Of a stretch of 64,000 nt of DNA, positions 1 through 7,551 are shown in pieces. Below the pieces are notes generated by a model. It was not told where the DNA came from. It was given only the letters and a program-made list of their open reading frames with translations, and searched no databases. Positions within the stretch are counted from its first letter, which is position 1; each line of letters opens with the position of its first letter. Where the stretch lies: the NCBI GenBank assembly GCA_964393405.1, contig CAYMTR010000014.1:1-64000 (forward strand). The letters run 5' to 3'. The translations under genes and the position numbers were made by a program. The DNA is from CAYMTR01 sp964393405. GTDB lineage: Bacteria; Bacteroidota; Bacteroidia; Bacteroidales; Prolixibacteraceae.

Positions 1-56
1 ATCAGTACTAAACTTTTTTTAAAATTTAGTCCAACTATTTGGGGGGTTAAGACATA

Positions 57-69
57 AACAACGACCTGC
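57..69. repeat. Left copy of 13-bp direct repeat flanking a decaying cassette
   Basis: AACAACGACCTGC here matches AACAACGACCCGC at 1287-1299 at 12 of 13 positions. The two copies bracket the PhzF/DUF4180/YdeI module. Just downstream is the GC-rich near-palindrome AACCCGCGGTTT. Such short repeats beside small accessory genes resemble cassette boundaries in Bacteroidota, but no recombinase gene is present in the window. Confidence 0.4.
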
Positions 70-199
70 ACATAACCCGCGGTTTAAAAAATTGCCGAAG
101 TATTTAGATTATAAATAATTCAAACCAGAGTTTAAGAACAATTTTTACTTGTCCTTCAGACCATATTGGGAAAGACCGATATTTTATATAAATAGAGAA

Positions 200-481
200 A
201 TGAAAGAATATAAATTTAAAAAAATAGATGCTTTTGCTACTGATAAGTCTGATGGGAATCCTGCAGGTTATTTTCTATTGGACAAATTAGAAGATATATC
301 AGAAAGTAAAATGTTGCAAATAGCAAAAGAGTTAAATGGTTTCGTAAATGAAGTTGGCTATGTTGCTTAAGTTGGAGTAAGTGAATTTGATTTAAGGTAT
401 TATTCATCTGAACGAGAAGTGGATTTTTGTGGTCATGCTACAATTGCGATAATTGAAGGAAAATATTTGACATACAATTAA
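200..481 (+). pseudogene. Broken PhzF-family (phenazine biosynthesis-like epimerase) gene, N-terminal remnant
   Basis: From the ATG at 200 the reading frame gives the characteristic PhzF N-terminus: an IDAF motif, then GNPAGYFLLDKL, then an MLQIAKELNGFVNEVGY stretch. A TAA stop interrupts it at 368-370. The same frame resumes directly with VGVSEFDLRYYSSE and EVDFCGHATIA, the next conserved PhzF block with the FCGHAT signature, and then decays and stops at 479-481. A complete family member has about 260-300 residues, so at least two thirds are missing. The stop sits where a Lys codon would be expected, so one substitution explains the first lesion; the loss of the remainder is independent. It lies just upstream of the DUF4180 remnant and the YdeI-like gene, probably as the first gene of a former small operon. 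Unlikely to make a functional product. Confidence 0.8.
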
Positions 482-547
482 TTACATTTGCAAGTTGGCT
501 GGCATTTTAAAAAAGGGACTCCTACTTAAATCAATAGATGAAGAAAA

Positions 548-681
548 ATGACAATTGAAACTCACAATATAAACGAAACAAAAATTGCCTAAATGATTTC
601 ATGTTTGAAAGTAACAAAGGTCGAAATATTATCTTTGTATCAACTTGCTCAGAAGCAATAAAAATTCTTTCTGCCAAATGA
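548..681 (+). pseudogene. Internally deleted DUF4180-family gene
   Basis: The ATG at 548 begins MTIETHNINETKIA, a typical DUF4180 start, and hits TAA at 590-592. After a frame change, positions 595-681 encode DFMFESNKGRNIIF followed by EAIKILSAK and a TGA. This looks like the family C-terminus (a conserved FxxESNKG segment followed by an EEAI-like helix). The middle of the roughly 115-residue protein is absent, so an internal deletion joined the two ends out of frame. The TGA overlaps the ATG of the following YdeI-like gene (ATGA at 678-681), showing that the ancestral genes were translationally coupled. DUF4180 has no firmly established function. The assignment rests on recalled motifs, so a profile search would be the test. 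Confidence 0.65.
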
Positions 682-1280
682 ATGAGAATGTATCAGAAAG
701 CGCAAAATTTCACTCAAACAAAGTATCAGTGACTTTTTTTAAAACACAAGACGATTTTAGAAATTGGTTGGAAAGTCACCACGAAAAGGAAACTGAACTA
801 ATTGTTGGATTCTATAAAGTGGATAGCGGAAAACCTTCTATGAGCTGGTCACAATCGGTTGACCAAGCACTTTGTTTTGGTTGGATAGATGGAGTTAGAA
901 AGTCCATTGACAAGGAGAGTTATAGCATTCGTTTTACACCTCGTAGGAATAACAGTAACTGGAGTGCAATTAATATCAAAAAGATTGAAGATCTCACAAA
1001 AGCAGGACTTATGAAGCCTGCTGGACTAAAAGCATTTAGTTTAAGAAAAGAAAATAGATCCGAGATATACTCTTACAAAAATGATACAACATTTCTTGAT
1101 TCAAACTATGAAATACAATTTAGAGAGAACAAAAAAGCATGGGACTTTTTTATAAAACAAGCACCTTCGTACAGAAAAGCAATAATGCGTTGGATAATGA
1201 GTGCTATGCAAGAAAAAACCCGAGAATCACGATTAAAGAAAACTATAAAAGAAAGTGAACAACAAAAAAGAGTCACATAA
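678..1280 (+). CDS. YdeI/OmpD-associated (OmdA) family protein
   Basis: A soluble protein of 200 residues with the YdeI family pattern: an N-terminal segment FRNWLESHHEKE followed by LIVGFYKVDSGKPSMSWSQSVDQALCFGWIDGV (read as two blocks), then RFTPRRNNSNWSAINI, and a C-terminal helix pair near the end (KAIMRWIMSAMQEKTRESRL), which is the OmdA-type tail. The family has been linked to bacteriocin or peptide tolerance in some bacteria; its biochemical activity is unclear. I choose the ATG at 678 over an upstream TTG at 645 because 678 overlaps the stop of the DUF4180 remnant and fits the family N-terminus. It is the only intact gene in the module; its former partners upstream are broken. Confidence 0.75.
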   Translation: MNENVSESAKFHSNKVSVTFFKTQDDFRNWLESHHEKETELIVGFYKVDSGKPSMSWSQSVDQALCFGWIDGVRKSIDKESYSIRFTPRRNNSNWSAINIKKIEDLTKAGLMKPAGLKAFSLRKENRSEIYSYKNDTTFLDSNYEIQFRENKKAWDFFIKQAPSYRKAIMRWIMSAMQEKTRESRLKKTIKESEQQKRVT

Positions 1281-1286
1281 TTAAAT

Positions 1287-1299
1287 AACAACGACCCGC
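1287..1299. repeat. Right copy of 13-bp direct repeat flanking the cassette
   Basis: AACAACGACCCGC begins seven bases after the YdeI-like stop codon and matches the copy at 57-69 with one mismatch. The distance between copies is about 1.23 kb and encloses exactly the three-gene module. Confidence 0.4.
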
Positions 1300-1358
1300 T
1301 AATAAAAACTATATTTTTTTAATACCTGAAACGTATTTTCTACCAATTTCGTGATTTA

Positions 1359-1435
1359 AAATAGGGTTGAGGTACGGAGGAGGTATTGATGAGGGGTTGA
1401 CTTGAGGTAGGCGAGAGAGGGGTGGTTTAGGGGGA
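1359..1435. repeat. Intergenic 11-bp-period array, copy 1
   Basis: Starting with AAATAGGGTTG, consecutive 11-mers read AGGTACGGAGG, AGGTATTGATG, AGGGGTTGACT, TGAGGTAGGCG, AGAGAGGGGTG and GTTTAGGGGGA. The strand is strikingly purine and G rich compared with the AT-rich flanks. The 18-mer AGGTACGGAGGAGGTATT recurs, inverted, in the array near 40270. The array fills most of the 286-bp spacer between the YdeI-like gene and the MutS-like gene, and no convincing reading frame crosses it. Confidence 0.6.
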
Positions 1436-1463
1436 AAGCTCGTTTTTTAAATTTAATCAAGTG

Positions 1464-1471
1464 TAATTTTG
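1464..1471 (+). promoter_or_regulatory. Candidate -7 box for the MutS-like gene
   Basis: TAATTTTG fits the Bacteroidota -7 consensus TAnnTTTG and lies about 95 bp before the start codon. No clear TTTG -33 box is present at the expected spacing; only a T-rich stretch is found there, so this is a weak prediction. Confidence 0.3.
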
Positions 1472-1566
1472 TCAATAGTTATTTGACATATTTAGTATAT
1501 TTAAAATCATTAAAATGTTATTTGAATAATGCTTGATGGCTACAACAACAGGTTTAATAACTTAAT

Positions 1567-3147
1567 ATGAATTCAAAGGCCCGATTTAGATTTCTTGAAT
1601 CATATGGAAAGATCAAAGAAGATTCATTTGATTTTGAGTTAATTGAGAAATACTTTAGAAATAAGAACCATGAAAATGTTTTTCAGGTTCTTTCAGATAA
1701 AACTTGCAACGACCTTGATTTTCAAGAATTGTTTATGTTCCTCGACCGTACTAATTCAAAAATCGGTCAACAATTCCTTTATAACAGGCTTAGAACAATT
1801 GAAGCTGGTTCTGAAAAATCAGAATTTGAAGATGATTTTATAAGGTATATTGAAGTTAATCCTGATAAACGAGTAGAAATGCAATATCTTATTGAAAGGC
1901 TTAATAAAAGTGGCACATATTATATTACTTCCCTTTTTCAGGATGAATACCAGAATAAGCCGAAGTGGTTTTTTATGGTTCCTATTCTGGCTTTTACAAA
2001 TATTCTTGCGTTACTATTGTTGCCATTCAATTTTCAGTTGATTTTCGTATTTACTGTTGTATCTCTGATAAATATCGTTATTCATTTGTGGAATAAGAAA
2101 ACCCTTTATCAATATTCAGGTTCAATTCCCCAATTGCTTGTACTAAATGATGTTGCCCGTAAATTATACAAAAATGATTTTTGCAAAAAAATAGATCCCT
2201 CATTACCTGATTCAATTAAAGTGCTTGACAAAATAAAAAGGAGAATGGCATTCTTTAAATTAGAATCAATGTTAGATGGAGATTTTGCTGTTTTTTTCTG
2301 GGCTTTCATGGAATTATTAAAATCCCTCTTCCTGATAGAACCTTTAATGTTGTTCGAAGTTCTTAAAGTTTTGAATACCCGAAAAATACAAGTAGAAAAT
2401 GTATATAATTTTGTAGGTAATGTTGATGTTTTAATTTCAATATCGTCTTTAAGAAATGGACTTGAAAACTATTGTATTCCAGAGGTTACGAAGTCAGGCA
2501 ATAGTATTATAGCCAAAGATGTATATCACCCTTTGATAATTGATTGTATTAAAAACAGTATTACCGTTGAAGATAAGTCAATCCTTCTTACGGGATCAAA
2601 CATGTCTGGTAAAACTTCTTTTATCCGGACTATAGGCTTAAATTTAATTACCGGACTAACCCTTAATACATGTTTTGCTGAAAAAATGAGAATTCCACGG
2701 GTAAGGATATTTTCAGCTATCAGGATAAGCGATAATTTATTGAATGATAGGAGTTATTATTTTGAAGAGGTGTTGACTATCAAAGAAATGATAAATAACT
2801 GTAAGAATGACAAATCAAATCTCTTCCTTCTTGATGAGATATTTAAAGGTACAAATACTGTTGAAAGAATTTCAGCCGGGAAAGCTGTCTTATCATCATT
2901 ATCAAAGGACAGGAATATTGTTTTTGTTTCGACTCATGATATTGAACTGGCTGATCTGCTCGCAGATGAATATGATCTGTATCATTTTAGTGAAATAGTC
3001 GACAACAAAACAGTAGACTTTGATTATAAAATCAAGTCCGGCAAGCTGAAAAACAGGAATGCCATAAAGATATTACAGTTGAACGACTATCCTGAGAGCA
3101 TAATTGAAGAGGCAATAGAAATATCTAAGGAGATTGATTGGCGATGA
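1567..3147 (+). CDS. MutS-like ATPase with membrane segments (not canonical mismatch repair MutS)
   Basis: The C-terminal half is a MutS domain V ATPase: Walker A GSNMSGKTS at about residues 343-351, Walker B LFLLDEIFKGTN near 418-429, and the switch histidine in STHDIE near 456. The N-terminal half lacks the mismatch-recognition and connector domains of MutS1, and two hydrophobic stretches at about residues 135-175 predict a pair of membrane helices. At 526 residues it is much shorter than MutS1 (about 850). It belongs to the membrane-linked MutS-like proteins found in Bacteroidota, whose substrate is unknown. A role in DNA-structure handling or membrane-associated ATPase activity is inference. 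It is followed by a 131-bp spacer and then the LuxR gene on the same strand. Confidence 0.85.
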   Translation: MNSKARFRFLESYGKIKEDSFDFELIEKYFRNKNHENVFQVLSDKTCNDLDFQELFMFLDRTNSKIGQQFLYNRLRTIEAGSEKSEFEDDFIRYIEVNPDKRVEMQYLIERLNKSGTYYITSLFQDEYQNKPKWFFMVPILAFTNILALLLLPFNFQLIFVFTVVSLINIVIHLWNKKTLYQYSGSIPQLLVLNDVARKLYKNDFCKKIDPSLPDSIKVLDKIKRRMAFFKLESMLDGDFAVFFWAFMELLKSLFLIEPLMLFEVLKVLNTRKIQVENVYNFVGNVDVLISISSLRNGLENYCIPEVTKSGNSIIAKDVYHPLIIDCIKNSITVEDKSILLTGSNMSGKTSFIRTIGLNLITGLTLNTCFAEKMRIPRVRIFSAIRISDNLLNDRSYYFEEVLTIKEMINNCKNDKSNLFLLDEIFKGTNTVERISAGKAVLSSLSKDRNIVFVSTHDIELADLLADEYDLYHFSEIVDNKTVDFDYKIKSGKLKNRNAIKILQLNDYPESIIEEAIEISKEIDWR

Positions 3148-3278
3148 TAAATAACTTAGAAAGTGAAGAAAAAGCGAAAAGCATTTCAGATGCTTTGATT
3201 AAATAAATTCTAATGATTCATAATATTTTGGTTATATTTCAAAAGAAAAAGCAGCTTCTTAAAAAGAGAAAAGAATAA

Positions 3279-4172
3279 ATGGAAATTCTTAAAACAATAT
3301 TGCTTTTATTGGCTTATTCATTGGGAATTGCAACTTTGATAGTGCAGTTGATATGTTATTTGAAGGATCTGGAGTATAAGGAATCTATCTTCTTCTCAGT
3401 CGCATTTTTATTGTTGATTGTCGCTTCGACTTTTAAAAGTATTTTCAAAATTGTTGATCCCGGACTTATTGAAATTCAGGAAGTGGCAACAATCTTGCTT
3501 ACAGTGGTTTTTTCAGTTTCAATACCCATTAACATTCATAAGGAAAGGGTCGATAATTCGCGGAAGATCAGGAATCTGATTGTGGTTATAATTGGATTAA
3601 TAGTTGCTGTTTGTGCTTTTCTTGCCCATTCATTCATCCATCCTGTTTTGGTCGACATTATCATTTTCTTTCATCTTTTCTTATCGGTTATCTATTCAAT
3701 GTTTTTTATCCTGTTCACTAAACCGGGATTATTGATTGAGTTTCGCGAGAAATCGGAGAGGATAGTGGCGGTAATAGTTCTGGCTATCATGATAATTACT
3801 TTTATTTTTCTTATTGCCAATATAAAAAGAGATCCCTTTATGCTAATGGAACAGTATGATGGTATTATACTCGCGATTATATGCATATTTTTGTCTATAA
3901 GTAAGATACCGGGCGATATTAAGAAACTCCTTCATATTGATGCTGTTATTCAATCGGGCGAAATTAAAACTGATATTCTGGGAATAACCCAAAGGGAACA
4001 AGAGGTGCTTCAGCTTTTAATTACAGGTAAAACTTATAAGGAAATTGCAGCTGAATTATTTATATCGCTTCCAACAGTCAAGACTCACGTATCAAATATA
4101 TATTCTAAAGCACAGGTCAGGAACAGACTTGAATTATCTAATCTTGTTAAGCATCTTTCCACCGGAGATTGA
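3279..4172 (+). CDS. Membrane-bound LuxR-type transcription regulator
   Basis: The protein has 297 residues. Roughly seven hydrophobic helices occupy residues 1-215, and a C-terminal LuxR/GerE helix-turn-helix occupies about residues 232-292 (TQREQEVLQLLITGKTYKEI, then SLPTVKTHVSNIY). The regulator is therefore tethered to the inner membrane through its sensor-like N-terminus. Many Bacteroidota carry such fusions. The ligand is unknown. It is immediately upstream of, and co-directional with, a serine hydrolase/AhpD-like/MBL trio, so it is the obvious candidate to control them. The 115-bp spacer between this gene and the hydrolase contains a perfect hairpin of ATCATAC arms. Confidence 0.85.
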   Translation: MEILKTILLLLAYSLGIATLIVQLICYLKDLEYKESIFFSVAFLLLIVASTFKSIFKIVDPGLIEIQEVATILLTVVFSVSIPINIHKERVDNSRKIRNLIVVIIGLIVAVCAFLAHSFIHPVLVDIIIFFHLFLSVIYSMFFILFTKPGLLIEFREKSERIVAVIVLAIMIITFIFLIANIKRDPFMLMEQYDGIILAIICIFLSISKIPGDIKKLLHIDAVIQSGEIKTDILGITQREQEVLQLLITGKTYKEIAAELFISLPTVKTHVSNIYSKAQVRNRLELSNLVKHLSTGD

Positions 4173-4192
4173 TATTCAGAGTTTTAAACTTT

Positions 4193-4236
4193 ATCATACT
4201 TTAGTATGATTTCAACTTAGCAGTTGTAAATCATAC
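4193..4236. promoter_or_regulatory. Palindrome with a third half-site before the serine hydrolase gene
   Basis: ATCATAC, a TTTA loop and GTATGAT form a perfect 7-bp inverted repeat at 4193-4210, and ATCATAC recurs at 4230-4236. There is no U-tract after the hairpin, so an operator for the adjacent LuxR regulator is at least as likely as a terminator. Function is inferred from position only. Confidence 0.35.
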
Positions 4237-4287
4237 CAACGGCCGATTGTTTAGGCTTTATTTGCATCGTAGGTTTGCCGAAAAAAA

Positions 4288-5448
4288 ATGAAAGTAAAAT
4301 TTATTTTAACTGTAATAATTTCGGTGACCATGATTGCGCAAGTAAAATCACAAACTATAAGTAATAAGCTTAGGGATAAAGTCCTTTCTGGATTTGAAAA
4401 AAAGGTCAAAAGCAATGAATCATTTAATACCGGTTTGTTGCTGATCCATTCACTATCGCATGGAGTGCATTGGAAAACGGCAGCACATAACGATTCAACC
4501 GTTATGGTTAATCCTGATCAGCCTTTTCATTTTGCAAGTATTGGCAAAACTGTCACTTCGGTAATGATCAGTATCCTTTACGAAAAGGGATTGGTAGATT
4601 TTGAGGATAAGATTTCAACGTATCTAAATGATTCAGTATTGGCAGGACTGCACATTTATAAAGGGGTAGAATATTCCAAAGACTTAAAAGTTAGGCATTT
4701 GTTGAATCATACATCAGGACTGCCGGATCATTATACTGATAAGAACAGCTCAGGAGTCAAGCTGCTTGATTTAATGATTTCTGATCCTGATAGTTTTTGG
4801 ACTCCAATGGAAACTATTGAATGGACAAAAAAGCAACTTACACCTAAATTTAAGCCCGGTAAAGGATTTCATTATTCTGATACTAATTATGAGCTTCTGG
4901 GCTTAATAATAGAGAAAATCACAGGTTTGGAGCTCCATCAGGCGTATCATCAATACATATTTGAACCACTAGGAATGGATAATACCTATCAAATCTTTTA
5001 TTCAGAGCCTAAAGTTAAGAGTGAGTACGCTATGGTAGATCTTTATTATGAGGGCGTTAACCTTTCAAGTGCTAAAAGTATAAGTATGAGTTGCGCCAGC
5101 GGAGGTATTGTGTCTACATTGGAAGATATGCTTAAATTTCAGATGGCAGTTATTCAAGGTGAAATTATTGAAAAGGAGACCTTTAAAAAAATGGGTGACT
5201 ACGCTAAAATGGGACCAAGTTTTTATTACGGTTACGGCATAATGAACTTCCGCTTTATGTTCATGCCAGAAAAATATGATATTTGGGGCAACTCAGGTTC
5301 AATTGGAGCGTTTATGTATTACAATCCGGCTATGGATATATCAATAATCGGCAGTTTCCACAAATTGAACTATCAGGTACAGCCGATATTCTTTATCTTT
5401 AATACCTTAAGGAAATTTAACAAAGAGCTTAAAAAACAGAGGAAATGA
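4288..5448 (+). CDS. Secreted serine hydrolase, beta-lactamase/class C-like family
   Basis: This 386-residue protein starts with a signal peptide (about 22 residues, ending VKSQ). The family nucleophile motif SxxK is SIGK at residues 84-87. A YSDTNY block at about 196-201 supplies the second active-site motif, and HTSGLPD lies between them. This is the Beta-lactamase (PF00144) fold used by esterases, D-amino-acid peptidases and DD-peptidases. The sequence alone does not separate these, and a true beta-lactamase is unlikely. The product should act in the periplasm or at the cell surface. The stop codon overlaps the next gene's start (ATGATGA region), pointing to translational coupling with the AhpD-like gene. 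Confidence 0.85.
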   Translation: MKVKFILTVIISVTMIAQVKSQTISNKLRDKVLSGFEKKVKSNESFNTGLLLIHSLSHGVHWKTAAHNDSTVMVNPDQPFHFASIGKTVTSVMISILYEKGLVDFEDKISTYLNDSVLAGLHIYKGVEYSKDLKVRHLLNHTSGLPDHYTDKNSSGVKLLDLMISDPDSFWTPMETIEWTKKQLTPKFKPGKGFHYSDTNYELLGLIIEKITGLELHQAYHQYIFEPLGMDNTYQIFYSEPKVKSEYAMVDLYYEGVNLSSAKSISMSCASGGIVSTLEDMLKFQMAVIQGEIIEKETFKKMGDYAKMGPSFYYGYGIMNFRFMFMPEKYDIWGNSGSIGAFMYYNPAMDISIIGSFHKLNYQVQPIFFIFNTLRKFNKELKKQRK

Positions 5449-6011
5449 TGAAATTATTCAGGAAAAGAGTATTTACTATATCAACATTTTTCAAAGACAC
5501 ACATTCGCTTTACGTTCGTTTTGGGAGTCTGAAAAAAGCTTTTATCAGAAAAAATATCGATAGTAGTTTTAGGGAAAGAATAATGCTGGCTGTAACTCAG
5601 GTTAATAAATGTAAGTTCTGCAGTTTTGGGCACACAAAGGCAGCATTGTCAACAGGCATATCAAGCAAAGAAATCAACGAAATATTGGATGCCAATTTTC
5701 AAAATGTACCCGATGTTCAAAAGCTGGCTTTGTGTTTTGCACAAAGCTATGCAGAAATGGGAGGTTTGTACGAACAAGAATATCTTAACAAACTAACTGA
5801 ATATTATGGTTCAGAAACAGCCCGTGATATATTGGCATACACTCAGTTTATGGCTTATTGTAATCTTTGTGGTAACACAATTGAGGGTTTACTACTTCGT
5901 TTTATAGGAAAGAAAATACCTGGTTCTGCTGTCTATGATGAAATTATTGTTGTTTTATCAATGATAATAGTTATACCCCTATTATTAATTTTGGGAATAT
6001 TATTCAAATGA
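5445..6011 (+). CDS. AhpD-like carboxymuconolactone decarboxylase family protein with C-terminal membrane helix
   Basis: Residues 30-130 form a CMD/AhpD-like helical domain. The redox motif CKFCSFGH gives C56 and C59 with H63, the CxxC-x3-H arrangement of AhpD-type peroxidase partners. A hydrophobic segment at about 165-188 ends the protein and predicts a membrane anchor, which is unusual for this normally soluble family. The gene overlaps the serine hydrolase by four bases and is followed by the MBL-fold gene. A thiol-based peroxidase or disulfide role is inferred from the CxxC; the decarboxylase activity named for the family is unlikely. Confidence 0.8.
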   Translation: MMKLFRKRVFTISTFFKDTHSLYVRFGSLKKAFIRKNIDSSFRERIMLAVTQVNKCKFCSFGHTKAALSTGISSKEINEILDANFQNVPDVQKLALCFAQSYAEMGGLYEQEYLNKLTEYYGSETARDILAYTQFMAYCNLCGNTIEGLLLRFIGKKIPGSAVYDEIIVVLSMIIVIPLLLILGILFK

Positions 6012-6089
6012 ATAGGATGATGAATTTAAGTAATGTTTTTTAATCAAATAGGGAAAAGATAAATTAGCAAGATCAGATAATTTTGGGAA

Positions 6090-6800
6090 ATGAATAATTG
6101 GAGGACAAAAAATGGCTATGAAATATTCAGAGTTTTATTGGGAAGGAGCAATGCTTATCTAATAAGGAAAGGCAGTACGTCAATTTTAATAGATACAGGA
6201 AAGAAATCATCCTTTAGGACTCTTTTAAGAAACTTAGATTCATTAGATATTTCTATTAATGATATTTCATTTCTGATTTTGACCCATACGCATTATGATC
6301 ATTGCCAGTCGGCAAAAGAAATAAAAGAAAAAAGTAAATGTCAGGTTGTTGTTTCCGGCAATTCTGCTGCTTCGATAATCAGGGGTTATACCTTACTTCC
6401 TAGGGGGACGATTCCTTTTACGAAATTAATTGCACGTTTAGGCTTGTTGATAGGGGATAGGAAATTTGGATATGAGCCATTTCCGGCTGATATATTTGTC
6501 AAAAATGAATGCAAGTTGAATAAAGATACCTTAAAACTAAAATTAATTGAGACTCCCGGACACTCAGCAGATTCTGTCAGTATTATTGTCGATAATGAGA
6601 TTGCAGTTGTTGGAGATACAATGTTTGGGATATTCAGAAATTCAGTTTTTCCTCCCTATGCTGATGATATAGCACAAATGGTTGAAAGTTGGGGTAAGTT
6701 GTTAAGAACAGATTGTAGTGTCTTTTTGCCGGGACATGGAAAAGAAATTGGCAGGGAACTTTTGCAGAAAGAATTCAAAAAACATTTCCGTAAGCGCTAA
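6090..6800 (+). CDS. MBL-fold metallo-hydrolase
   Basis: This is a metallo-beta-lactamase-fold hydrolase of 236 residues with a complete metal-binding set: HTHYDH at residues 66-71 (H66, H68, D70, H71), H158 in TPGHSAD, D176 in VGDTMFG and H216 in LPGHGKE. The pattern suits a two-metal glyoxalase II-like or lactonase-like hydrolase. It has no signal peptide, so it should be cytoplasmic. It closes the group begun by the LuxR regulator, 78 bp after the AhpD-like gene. The substrate cannot be read from the sequence. Confidence 0.85.
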   Translation: MNNWRTKNGYEIFRVLLGRSNAYLIRKGSTSILIDTGKKSSFRTLLRNLDSLDISINDISFLILTHTHYDHCQSAKEIKEKSKCQVVVSGNSAASIIRGYTLLPRGTIPFTKLIARLGLLIGDRKFGYEPFPADIFVKNECKLNKDTLKLKLIETPGHSADSVSIIVDNEIAVVGDTMFGIFRNSVFPPYADDIAQMVESWGKLLRTDCSVFLPGHGKEIGRELLQKEFKKHFRKR

Positions 6801-6834
6801 TTATTTAGCATTGAAATTATTTATGGGGTTAAGG

Positions 6835-6851
6835 TTTTTTTTTTTTTTTTT
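6835..6851. repeat. 17-base homopolymeric T tract
   Basis: An uninterrupted run of 17 T residues follows AAGG in the 137-bp spacer before the small outer-membrane candidate. It starts about 100 bp before that gene's ATG. Length may vary by slippage or sequencing error. Confidence 0.8.
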
Positions 6852-6937
6852 GTAACTATTCAGATAAATTAAGTACTAACACAAGTATATTATTGATTTT
6901 ATTTGAATAACCTACAATAAACTTAAACCAAATTGTA

Positions 6938-7540
6938 ATGACATTAAATGGAAAACACAGTAACAATTCAGTGATTTTTGGAAGATTTACTTTATTCGTT
7001 TTATTACTTTTCTCATCAATTTTAGTTTTTCCCCAGGATCAGGATACTATTCCAAAGAAACTTAAGTGGGGTATTGAGTATGACTTAATGGCTCCCAGAA
7101 TTGGTAAGTGGTACAGCGTAAATCTTGACGCATGGGTAAGCCATGGGAGGTTTAAGCATTCATTAGTTTTTGCCCGTATTGATATTAACAATAAACACAC
7201 AACAGAAGAGTCATTTATTAAAGATAATCTTACAGCAATTGGATATCGGGGAGAAATTTTCTCACATAAAGAATTGAAAAGGTGGAGTACAGGTATTATA
7301 CTTTTGTATTCAATGCATGATGTAACTACCTCAATAAATAAGCAGGATGGTCATTTCAATACTTTGTTAGTTGGTCTTCCACTTGGTTATACCTGGGTAT
7401 TGTGGAAGCACCTTACTATTAATCCTAACCTCAGTATTATTGTTCCATTGACAAACAGAACGGTAAAGATTGGCATTGACGAAGTTCCGCAAGCACCCTG
7501 GGGCCTTGAACCGGGAATAAGGATTGGATATGTTTTTTAA
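6938..7540 (+). CDS. Uncharacterised exported protein, probable small outer-membrane beta-barrel
   Basis: I do not recognise a named family. The 200-residue product has a hydrophobic signal segment at about residues 15-32 ending before a Gln-rich PQDQD start. The rest consists of alternating polar and aromatic short strands such as WYSVNLDAWVSHGRF and GYTWVLWKHLTI. It ends in Phe (RIGYVF), a common outer-membrane insertion signal. It is 11 bp before the Sde182-like gene and probably shares its transcript. Confidence 0.55.
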   Translation: MTLNGKHSNNSVIFGRFTLFVLLLFSSILVFPQDQDTIPKKLKWGIEYDLMAPRIGKWYSVNLDAWVSHGRFKHSLVFARIDINNKHTTEESFIKDNLTAIGYRGEIFSHKELKRWSTGIILLYSMHDVTTSINKQDGHFNTLLVGLPLGYTWVLWKHLTINPNLSIIVPLTNRTVKIGIDEVPQAPWGLEPGIRIGYVF

Positions 7541-7551
7541 ATAAACTAAAT

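Noticed and set aside
3144..3206. 20-codon frame overlapping the MutS-like stop by ATGA
   Set aside because: Very short (MINNLESEEKAKSISDALIK), no recognisable motif and no evidence of conservation; kept only as a note.
4288..5448. True beta-lactamase (antibiotic resistance)
   Set aside because: The SxxK and YxxxN motifs are those of the broad class C-like hydrolase family; there is no KTG motif clearly in place and the genomic setting gives no resistance signal.
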